Shown: piece after piece, positions 31,079-39,335 of the stretch
Position numbering within the stretch: the first letter of the stretch is position 1
How the letters are laid out: each line of letters begins with the position of its first letter
Assembly (NCBI GenBank): GCA_029784825.1
Contig: JAFMAU010000001.1
Coordinates: forward strand, 1-64,000
Length of the DNA stretch: 64,000 nt
Source of the DNA: Nitrososphaerota archaeon
GTDB lineage: Archaea; Thermoproteota; Nitrososphaeria; Nitrososphaerales; UBA183
Direction of reading: 5' to 3'
The notes under the pieces: generated by a model
Told to the model about the DNA's origin: nothing
The model's input: only the letters and a program-made list of their open reading frames with translations
Databases searched by the model: none
Translations under genes and position numbers: made by a program

Positions 31079-32424
31079 ACGGGAACGGCGGCAGTGCACC
31101 CCTTCCTTTGGTGGCCCTCGCCCTCCTCGTCGTCTCCTCGCTCCCGGCGCAGGCTTCGACCCCCCTGTGCATTGACGGGGCGCCGCCGAACGCATGGCCC
31201 TCGTTCAGAGGGTCCCCGGACCACACCGGGTGCGCCGCGTCGGCTCCGCAGCCCCCCTTCTCGCTCGCGTGGACATTCTCTCCCGGAGGGGAGCCCGCCA
31301 TGAAGACTTCAGTCTACATGGGGTCGTCCCCCGCAGTCGCTGACGGAAGGGTCTTCGTCGGCTCGGGCGCCGGCTACGTCTACGCCCTAGCATCTGCGAG
31401 CGGCAAACTGGAATGGGAGTTCCAGACGGGCGGGATGATCTTCTCTTCCCCTTCGGTCCACCGAGGCGTGGTGTACGTCGGATCGGACGACTTCAGACTG
31501 TATGCGCTGAACGAGTCGACAGGAAGCCCGGTGTGGAAGTTCTCCACTCTGGGAGCTGTGAGGTCGTCCCCGGTCGTGGTCCAGGGCTCGGTCTACTTCG
31601 GGTCTGACGACGGGATGGTCTACGACGTCAATTCCACGTCAGGGACCGCGCTCTGGAGATTCAAGACCGACGGGGTAGTTCGGTCGTCCCCGACCGTCGT
31701 GGCCGGCACCCTCTACGTGGGCTCGGATGACGGCTACCTGTACGCGCTCTCGGCCCGGGATGGGAGCATTGCGTGGAAGTACTGGATCGGCAACAGGGTT
31801 TGGTCTACGCCAGCCTACGCAGACGGGATGGTCTACGTGGGGTCGTACACCTATTCGGTCTATGGCGTCAACGCCACGACGGGCGGGCTGGCGTGGAAGT
31901 TCACCACGGACCAGTATGTCAGGGCGTCTCCTGCGGCTGCGTACGGCAGGGTCTACGTGGGTTCCGTCGACACGGACCTGTACGCCCTGGACGCAAGAAA
32001 CGGCGCCCTCGAGTGGCGCACCTCTAACACAGAAGCATACACGTCTTCCTCTCCCTTGGTCTCGTCTGGCATCCTCTACGTAGCCACCTCTCTGGGGACA
32101 ATCCTGGCCGTGAACGCCACCGACGGGCGGACCCTTTTCGCGTTCAGGGTCGGGGACCTAATGCACTCGTCTCTGGCAGTTGCCGACGGGATGTTGTACG
32201 CTTCGTCTAGAAACAACACCGTCTACGCCTTCGCACCGGGAGGGTCTTCCCAGGCAGGTCGGACGGAGACGTCCACTGCGACCGCATCGAGCCAGGAAGT
32301 GCCCGTGACCCAGACGCACCCACCGGCCCAGAACCCCGCGACCTGGCAGTGGATCGCGATACTCTCGGGGATTGCGGTTGCGACCGCGGGCGTCATGATT
32401 CTGGTGAGGAGGAAGAAGGCATGA
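31075..32424 (+). CDS. Secreted PQQ-like beta-propeller with membrane anchor
   Basis: A 449-residue protein with a signal peptide (about 8-27), seven to eight repeats of about 40 residues built on VYVGSDDG.LYALN...G...W.F, and a C-terminal helix (about 425-443) followed by RRKKA. The blade sequence is that of PQQ-dependent dehydrogenase-like and BamB-like propellers. Conserved catalytic residues of true quinoprotein dehydrogenases were not seen, so binding of a redox cofactor is open. A Ser/Thr/Gln-rich linker (about 395-425) leads to the anchor. GTG at 31075 overlaps the previous stop in GTGA; GTG at 31066 is an alternative. Confidence 0.85.
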   Translation: MNGNGGSAPLPLVALALLVVSSLPAQASTPLCIDGAPPNAWPSFRGSPDHTGCAASAPQPPFSLAWTFSPGGEPAMKTSVYMGSSPAVADGRVFVGSGAGYVYALASASGKLEWEFQTGGMIFSSPSVHRGVVYVGSDDFRLYALNESTGSPVWKFSTLGAVRSSPVVVQGSVYFGSDDGMVYDVNSTSGTALWRFKTDGVVRSSPTVVAGTLYVGSDDGYLYALSARDGSIAWKYWIGNRVWSTPAYADGMVYVGSYTYSVYGVNATTGGLAWKFTTDQYVRASPAAAYGRVYVGSVDTDLYALDARNGALEWRTSNTEAYTSSSPLVSSGILYVATSLGTILAVNATDGRTLFAFRVGDLMHSSLAVADGMLYASSRNNTVYAFAPGGSSQAGRTETSTATASSQEVPVTQTHPPAQNPATWQWIAILSGIAVATAGVMILVRRKKA

Positions 32425-33194
32425 GCTGGAGGGGGGCGGCCTTCGCGTTCTGTCTTGCTCTGGCCCTTTCTCTGTTAGTTGAGGGGTCGGCGTCTGCCCA
32501 GTCGGGACCCGACTGGAGCGGGGTCGCCGAAGTGCCGATTACTACCACCGACGGTCCGACGACGCAGGCGTTCACGCTGCAGACTGCAAGGGCAGGGGAC
32601 GAGATATTCTTCAGGGTTCAATTCGACTACACGGGCGCGGCAAGTCCGGGCGAAGTCTTCTTCGCCGTTGAGCTCGGGAGATACATGAACGTGACTTCCC
32701 CCATGTCCCAAGGGGACGAGATGATGATCGCTTCGCAGCAGGGGCCGGACGGGAAGACCCCGAAGACCTACGACTACTACCTGAGCAGCGCGGAGTCGGA
32801 ACCCGATGCCGTGGTGCCGGGGAGCGTCACCGTCGAGACGGTGAGCATCACCGGTTCGCACTACGAGATGGTCTTCTCCCGTCCGATGACCACGGGGGAC
32901 CCGGCCAGACAGGTCCAGCTCCAGGACGGCCAGGCCGTCCCCCTTTCATTCGCCGTGAGCGAGTGGGGCGCCGGGTCGTCGCACGCCTATACTTGGTTCA
33001 CTTACCAGATGAACATCACGCAGAGCCAGGTGGTGGTGGGAGAACACCGGCAGGAGAACGGGGGAGACCAGCCGCTCCCGGCCGAAGTGATGATGATCAC
33101 GCAGGACCAAGCGGCCGTTGAGATCGCGGTCATCTTCGCGGTGCTCTTCGTCTCCGTCCTCTACCTGGGGACGAAGGCAAGGAGAGGAGCGTAG
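32421..33194 (+). CDS. Third, smaller heme-domain/DOMON-like secreted protein
   Basis: A 257-residue protein with a signal peptide (about 5-27, cut after ASAQ), a beta-sandwich domain resembling a short ethylbenzene-dehydrogenase gamma or DOMON fold (SGVAEVPITTTDG, EIFFRVQFDYTG, YEMVFSRPM, VPLSFAVSEWGAGS), and a C-terminal membrane helix (about 233-252). It is shorter than its two neighbours and lacks the NWRS motif. The start overlaps the propeller stop in ATGA, and the cytochrome b gene follows after 2 bp, so it may sit closest to the quinone-side cytochrome. Confidence 0.75.
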   Translation: MSWRGAAFAFCLALALSLLVEGSASAQSGPDWSGVAEVPITTTDGPTTQAFTLQTARAGDEIFFRVQFDYTGAASPGEVFFAVELGRYMNVTSPMSQGDEMMIASQQGPDGKTPKTYDYYLSSAESEPDAVVPGSVTVETVSITGSHYEMVFSRPMTTGDPARQVQLQDGQAVPLSFAVSEWGAGSSHAYTWFTYQMNITQSQVVVGEHRQENGGDQPLPAEVMMITQDQAAVEIAVIFAVLFVSVLYLGTKARRGA

Positions 33195-33196
33195 GC

Positions 33197-34129
33197 ATGG
33201 CGCTTGGGCCCCAGACAGGCAGGACGGTTTCCGTCCCCCTTCAAGGCCTCGGGGTGAGGACGTACGTCAACGTGGCCGTCTTCGCCCTGCTCAACGCGCT
33301 GGGTTGGACGCCGCTTACCGGAGCGGTCCTCCTCCCCCTGGCCGACATGCTTGGGAAGTTTCCGACTGGCTTCCAGCTCGATTTCTACTCACTGCTCTTC
33401 TTCAGGGCGCTGATACTCACAGTCGTCTTCGCATTCTCTGCTCTGAGCGGCCTCGACCTCATCAGGAGCATCAAGGACAGGACCAGCGGACAGGTCGAAC
33501 CCCTAGATGGGAAATCGTTCGTTCTCCGCCTCACCGTCTGGCAGAGGGTCCAGCACTGGTGGCTCGCCATCACCGTGGCCGCGCTAGGGCTCACAGGCTT
33601 CGCAAAGATCGACCCGGTGTGGGGGAGGTACCTGGTGAGCCTGCTCGGGAGTTCCAGCGCCGCCTCCGAGGTGCACATCGCCTTGGGCGTCGCACTCGGC
33701 GCCCTCGTGCTCGCCCACGGGCTCTACTACGGGTCCATCCTGATTTCGAAGCTCCTCCGCCGCGAGCCGCTCGAGTTCGGGCTCCTCCCTGGGAGGAAAG
33801 ACGTCTCGGACTTCGTCCAGACCGTGAAGTATGACCTGGGGATGGGAGCAGACGCCCCAGTGTTTGGAAAGTACAGTTTCATGCAGAAGTTCGACTACTG
33901 GGGGGTTTGGTGGGGGATACTCATACTTGGGATCCCAGGGCTGATGATGTGGCTCTACGGAAGGGGGCTCTGGGGGGGCGTGGCATACATCTTCCACACC
34001 GAAGAAGCCCTCCTCTGCGTGGCATACCTTGCCCTCATACACCTGTACAACGCGCACCTCAACCCCAGGACATTCCCCCTCGACACCGAGATCGTGACTG
34101 GGAAGGGGCCCCTGCACAGAGGCCTGTAG
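33197..34129 (+). CDS. Cytochrome b561/formate-dehydrogenase-gamma-like membrane cytochrome b
   Basis: A 310-residue integral membrane protein with six or so helices. Candidate heme ligands lie in QRVQHWWLAI, SEVHIALGV, LAHGLYYG, IFHTEEALL and ALIHLYNAHLNP, the pattern of diheme FdhI/HyaC-type cytochromes that pass electrons between an outside protein and the quinone pool. It is the last clearly redox gene of the cluster and sits 2 bp after the third heme-domain gene. No oxidoreductase A or B subunit lies in the window. Confidence 0.88.
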   Translation: MALGPQTGRTVSVPLQGLGVRTYVNVAVFALLNALGWTPLTGAVLLPLADMLGKFPTGFQLDFYSLLFFRALILTVVFAFSALSGLDLIRSIKDRTSGQVEPLDGKSFVLRLTVWQRVQHWWLAITVAALGLTGFAKIDPVWGRYLVSLLGSSSAASEVHIALGVALGALVLAHGLYYGSILISKLLRREPLEFGLLPGRKDVSDFVQTVKYDLGMGADAPVFGKYSFMQKFDYWGVWWGILILGIPGLMMWLYGRGLWGGVAYIFHTEEALLCVAYLALIHLYNAHLNPRTFPLDTEIVTGKGPLHRGL

Positions 34130-34332
34130 CGATTATTTCGCCCCCAGGCGACTGGCCGCTCCGTTCTGCGTTCATGGAACGCTTCTGCTACGGTCCCCTC
34201 GGCGGCTTTCACCGGCCCGAAAACGGGCAAGGAAGCCCTCACACCCGCCCGGATGTTCTCACCTGAGAGAATCGTATAGGCGCTTTAAAGGACTCCCGCG
34301 GCGAGCTCCAATCCCGAGGAGACGGTGGGGAC
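34130..34332 (+). promoter_or_regulatory. Intergenic region with promoter of the next membrane-gene pair
   Basis: Just over 200 bp without an ORF. A TATA-like CTTTAAAGG at 34281-34289 precedes the ATG at 34333 by about 45 bp, and a purine-rich GAGGAGACGG precedes the start, so this gene pair probably has its own leadered transcript. An inverted repeat GGCCCGAAAACGGGC lies near 34214-34228. Confidence 0.4.
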
Positions 34333-34842
34333 ATGGCCACCATAGACCCACGCAGGCCTTTGTGGTATAGGAGATATCGCGGAGCTGCGTACCTCTGCGC
34401 GTTCGCGGCGCTCGTCTGGACGGCGGCGATAGTCCTTCCCTTCGAACCATTTTCCTATCTGCCTCCGATCATTGTCGGCCCCGGGCCAAGCACCTGGTTG
34501 GTCCTCGCCTACGTCCTGTTCCTTGTGGTGGGAATAGGAGGATTCGGTTCGCTCTCTGCCTTCCTTTCCACAGTCGAACTGCACGAGAACAGGACTGTCG
34601 ACTCCAGGATCATGTGGCCCGCATTGGTCCTCCTTTCAGTCGGATTCGTCGGGAGCGTCCTCCTGCTGGCTGTCGCGGGCGCGGTAGGCGGTTACGACTC
34701 CTACCTGGGGTTCACTGCCAATTCCATCGACCAGGTGCTTTCCCCCTATGTCTTCCCGATCACGGGAATGGTCCTGATCACGATAATCGGAGCGGCCCTA
34801 GCGGTGCTTTCCATGGTTCGCGCTAGGTGGCCCTCTTCTTGA
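34333..34842 (+). CDS. Four-helix membrane protein of unknown function
   Basis: A 169-residue protein with four hydrophobic helices (about 18-36, 52-77, 93-117 and 136-160) and short charged loops. No His, Cys or other cofactor-binding pattern is obvious in the helices. It overlaps the next gene by 16 bp, so the two products may act together. Location after the redox cluster hints at a link, but a separate promoter lies between them. Confidence 0.65.
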   Translation: MATIDPRRPLWYRRYRGAAYLCAFAALVWTAAIVLPFEPFSYLPPIIVGPGPSTWLVLAYVLFLVVGIGGFGSLSAFLSTVELHENRTVDSRIMWPALVLLSVGFVGSVLLLAVAGAVGGYDSYLGFTANSIDQVLSPYVFPITGMVLITIIGAALAVLSMVRARWPSS

Positions 34843-35756
34843 GGGGCGGCAGGGGCCGGCTTCTCCTAATCCTCGCCGTGCTGGGGCTTCTCCTACCCCC
34901 GGCGGCGGAAGCTGCTCCGCGGCTCTCCACGGTGGCGGCGAGCCAAGGCGCGTTCACCGGCACCTCTTGGGCGCTCGGGATCGTCGTTCCCGAAGGGTCC
35001 TCACTCCAGGGGGGAGCGAGCCTGAATTGGGAGGAGGTGGGCAACCTGACAGCCGTCTTCTCCCTCCCCAACATCACCCTGCCGGACGGCGTTGTCTACG
35101 CGGTTGTCTCCGTCATGACGTCTGACGGGACGGTGCTTCAGGCGGCGACCGGCATAGGCACGAACTGCAGCGCCTGGCAGGCCTACTCTTGGGCGATCCG
35201 GGGCCTCAAGACTGGATCACTGGCCTACAGCTGGATCCTCAATGCCACCGGACCGGTGATGGAGCCCAGCACGGAGGTCGCCATCTCCATCTTCCGCACT
35301 ACAGATGGATGGGACCTGAGGATTCTGGACCGGGCTACCAACGCTTCGGTGGAGCGGCCGTTCCCGCAGGGGCTCGGCTCTTCCCTCAAGCAGGGGGACC
35401 AGGAGGTGTTCTCGCTCGAGTCTTATTCGAGGTCGGCGGCTACGTTCCGCAGCATGGGCAACCTTACCTTGAGGGCGCTGCTCTTGGATGGCGCAGAAGT
35501 GTCCGGCGGGGTGTATTCGTACGGAGAGTGGGATCCCAATCATAATCCCCTGTTCGTAGTCGGGAGTTCTGGCTCGAACCCCCCGTATTTCATTTCGCTT
35601 CGCCAGGTGGGCGACGGGTCATACACCTGGGCCTACACCACCTCGTGGAAGAGTTCTGGAGGAGCCCCGATAGGAGTCGTGGCTTTCTTCGCCGTGATTC
35701 TGGTCGGAGTCCTCGTGGTCGCGCGAGTGGTAATCTGGAGGACGCGCGACAGCTGA
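34827..35756 (+). CDS. Secreted beta-rich protein with C-terminal anchor
   Basis: A 309-residue protein with a basic head and signal peptide (about 6-29, LLLILAVLGLLLPPAAEA), a beta-rich extracellular domain with several N-glycosylation sites, and a C-terminal membrane helix (about 283-304) followed by RTRDS. The topology equals that of the heme-domain proteins upstream, but their heme-domain motifs are not recognisable. GTG at 34827 is the start. Function is unknown. Confidence 0.65.
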   Translation: MALFLRGGRGRLLLILAVLGLLLPPAAEAAPRLSTVAASQGAFTGTSWALGIVVPEGSSLQGGASLNWEEVGNLTAVFSLPNITLPDGVVYAVVSVMTSDGTVLQAATGIGTNCSAWQAYSWAIRGLKTGSLAYSWILNATGPVMEPSTEVAISIFRTTDGWDLRILDRATNASVERPFPQGLGSSLKQGDQEVFSLESYSRSAATFRSMGNLTLRALLLDGAEVSGGVYSYGEWDPNHNPLFVVGSSGSNPPYFISLRQVGDGSYTWAYTTSWKSSGGAPIGVVAFFAVILVGVLVVARVVIWRTRDS

Positions 35757-35793
35757 CTTCCGATATCCCTGCTCCCCTTTGTCCCAGTCGGCC

Positions 35794-37215
35794 CTAGCGG
35801 GCGCCTGACTGGCCCCTGAAGACGTAGTTCTTGGCCGCCAGCGAGAACAGAGCGACGAGGATCATCGACGCGATGCCAAGGTAGAAGATGTAGTCGTAGG
35901 CCATGGGAGTAGGGAAGGAAAGGGGGCTCCCTGGAGCCCTGACCGAGTACGAGCTCATTATGGTGGTGGCAACGACTGGGCCCACGGCCCCGCCGATGTT
36001 CCTCAACATGGTGTTCAGCCCTAGGCCAGTCGCGACGTTCTCCCTGGGGAGGGAGATGCTGATCATGTTCACGATCGGGATGATCACCCCGACGGCCCCT
36101 GTCAGGGAGACTGCCAACGCCAGCATGACGTATTCCGTCGTGGACCTGTTGAGGATGAAGATCGAGAAGCCTGCTATCGCGATGATTGCACCGAGAATCA
36201 GGGTAGGCTTGGGACCCGCCTTGGCGGTGAGGCGGCCGAGGCCGGGGCCTGCCCCCAGCATGACGACTGTGGCTGGAGCCATGGTGAGCCCTGCCGAAAG
36301 GATGTCCAGACCCAGGCCGAAAGGCGCCGGATACTGAGTGTAATAGACCGTGGCGAAGAACAGCATGAACATCCCTATCCCCGAGAGGATTCCTACCCCG
36401 TTGGCGACGAGGACATTCCTGATCCTGAGAAGAGAGAGCTGGATGAGGGGATTGGTCCTCCTTGCTTCGGCGAAGAAGAACCCAGCGGTCAGCAGGACCC
36501 CAGCCGCCAGCGCGGCGACCTCGTAGGCCGAATACCATCCCTCGTATGGCCCTTCGGTGAGGTAAAGGAGCAATAGCGAGATCCCGGCCATGAGAAGGAC
36601 TATGGTCTCGTAGTCGACGTGCGTCCTCGTCCCAATCGACCCCCTTGGGAGGAATTTCCAGATCATTGCGAACAGGACGACGCTCAGGAGGAAGGCAGAG
36701 TGGAACGCCCATTGCCAGCCCGCATTCTGCACGATGTAGGCGCCTACTATGAGCCCAAGGGCGGCCCCGATGGCGAAGGTCGCGCTGACCACCCCTTGGG
36801 CGGAGGCGATCCTCTCCTTTGGGAACGTCTCGGCTATGATCGCCAGAGCCAGAGGAATGATCGCGAACCCGATTCCCTGGACAGCCCTGGCGATGATCAG
36901 GAAATAGATTGAGGGGGAGAAGCCCGCGAGCCCGACCCCGAGCGTGTAGAAAGCGAGCGCGACCAAGAACATCCTCTTCTTGCCGTAACTGTCCCCGAGC
37001 CTGCCGAACAGGGGAGAGACTGCGCTCCCGACGATCAGAAATGCTGACGTTATCCAGGCCACGTCGCTCGACGTGGTCGACAGGTCCCTCTGGATTTCGT
37101 AGATCCCCGGGATCACCATGGTCTCGACGTAGTTGAGCAGCAGGGCAGCACCGACCATCGCAAGCAGCGCTCTCAGCTGATGGCTTGTGGTTCCTGCGGC
37201 GCCAGTGGGAGGCAT
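35794..37215 (-). CDS. MFS drug exporter, 14-helix DHA2 type
   Basis: A 473-residue efflux transporter with about 14 helices, the DHA2 signature GRLGDSYGKKRMF after helix 2, and ARAVQGIGFAIIPLALAIIAETFP, a form of motif C. The family exports drugs, dyes or metabolites using the proton gradient. ATG at 37215 is preferred; TTG at 37239 would add eight residues. It is monocistronic and convergent with the secreted-protein gene at 34827. Confidence 0.9.
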   Translation of the reverse strand: MPPTGAAGTTSHQLRALLAMVGAALLLNYVETMVIPGIYEIQRDLSTTSSDVAWITSAFLIVGSAVSPLFGRLGDSYGKKRMFLVALAFYTLGVGLAGFSPSIYFLIIARAVQGIGFAIIPLALAIIAETFPKERIASAQGVVSATFAIGAALGLIVGAYIVQNAGWQWAFHSAFLLSVVLFAMIWKFLPRGSIGTRTHVDYETIVLLMAGISLLLLYLTEGPYEGWYSAYEVAALAAGVLLTAGFFFAEARRTNPLIQLSLLRIRNVLVANGVGILSGIGMFMLFFATVYYTQYPAPFGLGLDILSAGLTMAPATVVMLGAGPGLGRLTAKAGPKPTLILGAIIAIAGFSIFILNRSTTEYVMLALAVSLTGAVGVIIPIVNMISISLPRENVATGLGLNTMLRNIGGAVGPVVATTIMSSYSVRAPGSPLSFPTPMAYDYIFYLGIASMILVALFSLAAKNYVFRGQSGAR

Positions 37216-37299
37216 TGCGTCCCCCGTGTCAGAATGCAATTTTCTGAGCCCGCTGACACCAGGTAATAAACAGAGTTCCGGCGACGGCCTCCACCGACT

Positions 37300-38316
37300 T
37301 CAACTGTAGACCGAGACTATCGCCCTCAGTTGGGGCCTCGTGACGCGGACTTCGCCCCCCGCCAGGCCCTGCACCTTCACTTCCCCCTCCACCTCCTCGA
37401 TCTCCTTCAGCCTGTCTCCGAGGTGTTCCCCCTTCGTGGCCGACAGAGAGTCGAGCAGGCTGGAGAACGAGTCGGGGTCGGGCCACCGGGTCCTCTTGCC
37501 CATGCTGTCAAGGACCTCCCACACGAGCGGACGGCCGACTACTGATCCTTCGGCCCTCGGAATACGCGGACTGCGGGACCCCTCCCCGACCCTCAAAGAG
37601 CTGGCTTTGACGACCGTCCCTCTCGCGCATTCGAGGACCATGGCGCCCGTGACACTCGACGCCGATTTGACAAGGTCCGGGGTCGGGAACCCAGCCGTTG
37701 AGAAGGTCTGCCCGAGGACTTCAGCGGCATAGCTCGCATCGAGGGGGAGGAGGTAGGCGCCGCCCCTCCGGCCGGGGTTGCTGGACTTCAGCAGGCGTTG
37801 CAGCTTGGAGTCGGCGTCCTTGCGACCAAACGCGAAGCATGACGCGAGAGCGAAGGCCTTCCCCGACTCGGCGAAGATGAGGATGGTCCCTTCGAACGAC
37901 GAAAGGGATCTTGCGAAAGAGTCCGACCCGGCCTTGAACTCGGCCACGGAGTGCCATTCGAGCGGGAAGCGCTTGGTCCTCAGGAGGACCGAGTCGCCGA
38001 TGGGGGCCACCTCTGCCAGGAGAACTCTACGAAGGGACGGCGCGAACAGGGCGGCGGCACCCCCCGCGAAGAAGACGAAGGGGGAGAACACCCCTCCGGA
38101 GCCCAGGGCCACCGCACCGATGAAGAAAAGGGCCAGACCGAAGGCCCGCCTGGGCAGGGCGCTGGACGCAGGGGAATCCAGGGGCGTCCGGTTCGCCGAC
38201 TTCGGCCGCAGTACTACCGCGAGATAGAGGAAGCAGCAGAGGCCAGCTGGCCAAAGCGGCCCTGAGACGAGCAGGATCCCAAGAAAGGCCGCGGCGAGCT
38301 TGGTCCAGAGGCCCAT
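37300..38316 (-). CDS. Membrane protein of the HerA-like/RadA-like operon
   Basis: A 338-residue protein with two to four N-terminal hydrophobic helices (about 5-36 and 57-95) and a soluble C-terminal part of about 240 residues, probably cytoplasmic. Recognisable segments in the soluble part are LLRTKRFPLEWHSVAEF, EGTILIFAESGKAFALAS and the Glu-rich EIEEVEGEVKVQGL. No known enzyme motif was found. Its ATG overlaps the stop of the upstream RadA-like gene in TGATG, so translation is coupled. It may tether the two ATPase-fold partners to the membrane. Confidence 0.7.
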   Translation of the reverse strand: MGLWTKLAAAFLGILLVSGPLWPAGLCCFLYLAVVLRPKSANRTPLDSPASSALPRRAFGLALFFIGAVALGSGGVFSPFVFFAGGAAALFAPSLRRVLLAEVAPIGDSVLLRTKRFPLEWHSVAEFKAGSDSFARSLSSFEGTILIFAESGKAFALASCFAFGRKDADSKLQRLLKSSNPGRRGGAYLLPLDASYAAEVLGQTFSTAGFPTPDLVKSASSVTGAMVLECARGTVVKASSLRVGEGSRSPRIPRAEGSVVGRPLVWEVLDSMGKRTRWPDPDSFSSLLDSLSATKGEHLGDRLKEIEEVEGEVKVQGLAGGEVRVTRPQLRAIVSVYS

Positions 38317-39335
38317 CAGTGGAACCCCTCCTCGTCGATTGATGCAAGGCCCGACCTTGAGTATTCCTGCATCGCTGGGTGGCGGGCCACCCAGAAGGCT
38401 CTCCCCGAGTCGTCCCTTTCCTCCCTCGTCTCCCCGTATTCCTCGCTCTCTTCCGCGGACTCCCCCTTTCGCCTGGCCTTGCTCTTCGTTAGCTCCAGCG
38501 AGAACTTGGCCTCGTGGCCTAGGATGACCCCTCCGTAGGGGTGGCGGTTCCATGCCTTTATCGGGTCGATTGAGACATGGCTCACGACGAGGACGGCTAT
38601 GCCGAACTCTACGCAAAGGCGCTGAGCGTGTGATAAGAGCATGGCGAGCCCCGCGCTCCTTGCCGGAAGGTCCTGCGTGCTGGGAAAGGACGACTTGAAG
38701 GGGGCGGATATGGAATCATAGACGAGGAGCTTCGCCCCCGTGTCTCTGACTATGCCGTGTAGGACAGAGTCGTAGGTCGGGGCTTGGCGCTGCCTCAGCT
38801 CCGTCCTCCCTCCTTTTGAGACTTCGATGCTGGCGTCGACTCCGTGGAGATTGAGCAGGTCGGTGACCTGTGGTGCCTGGAGCACGAAGACCGAGGGCTC
38901 CCTGGTCGGGATCTCGACGCTGAAGCTAGGGCAGAGAATGTCGGCTATGGGGCCGAGGTGCGAACTGGTATAGGACACGCCCAGACCGTCAAGCGCGGCG
39001 CTGATTGCGGTCAGCAGCTCTCCCCTCGTCGCCCCCTTCCTCTTGCCGGCCGCCTTCGGGACCTTCTCCAGTCTGAGGTCGACGGCCGGGAGCTCCTTCC
39101 CGAAGCGCCTGTTCATCCCGGTTTGCCTGTAGGGAAGGAGGTAGCTGGAGTAGGACTGCTCGGTATCAAGGATGATGGCCGAGTGCCCTCCTGAAACCGA
39201 TGAGCAGGCGGCCTGGTGGGAGAAGATGCTCTTGCCAAGGGCCTTCTCGCCGAAGAGCTGCGTGATGGTTCCCGTCGCCAGACCGCCGTCTAGGAGGTCG
39301 TCGACTGCCTTGCACTGGGTAGCGATGCGCTCCAT
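38316..39335 (-). CDS. RadA/RadB-like RecA-fold ATPase
   Basis: A 339-residue RecA-superfamily protein most like archaeal RadB and RadA core domains without an N-terminal HhH region. Walker A is GEKALGKS (29-36), followed by an ILDTEQSY strand. Walker B is KLLVYDSIS (202-210), and VLVVSHVS (248-254) is the equivalent of the RecA L2-adjacent strand. An insertion of about 60 residues between them (about 90-180) has no RadA counterpart. It is coupled by TGATG junctions to both neighbours. RadB modulates recombination; this diverged copy may serve DNA handling with the HerA-like partner. Confidence 0.8.
   Translation of the reverse strand: MERIATQCKAVDDLLDGGLATGTITQLFGEKALGKSIFSHQAACSSVSGGHSAIILDTEQSYSSYLLPYRQTGMNRRFGKELPAVDLRLEKVPKAAGKRKGATRGELLTAISAALDGLGVSYTSSHLGPIADILCPSFSVEIPTREPSVFVLQAPQVTDLLNLHGVDASIEVSKGGRTELRQRQAPTYDSVLHGIVRDTGAKLLVYDSISAPFKSSFPSTQDLPARSAGLAMLLSHAQRLCVEFGIAVLVVSHVSIDPIKAWNRHPYGGVILGHEAKFSLELTKSKARRKGESAEESEEYGETREERDDSGRAFWVARHPAMQEYSRSGLASIDEEGFH

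Noticed and set aside
31400..32230. Possible DNA tandem repeats in the PQQ-like propeller gene
   Set aside because: The repetition is explained by protein blades and the nucleotide copies are diverged, so no separate repeat element is claimed.
35633..36712. 359-codon frame on the minus strand
   Set aside because: Shadow of the MFS transporter, whose helices and motifs are clear in the other frame.
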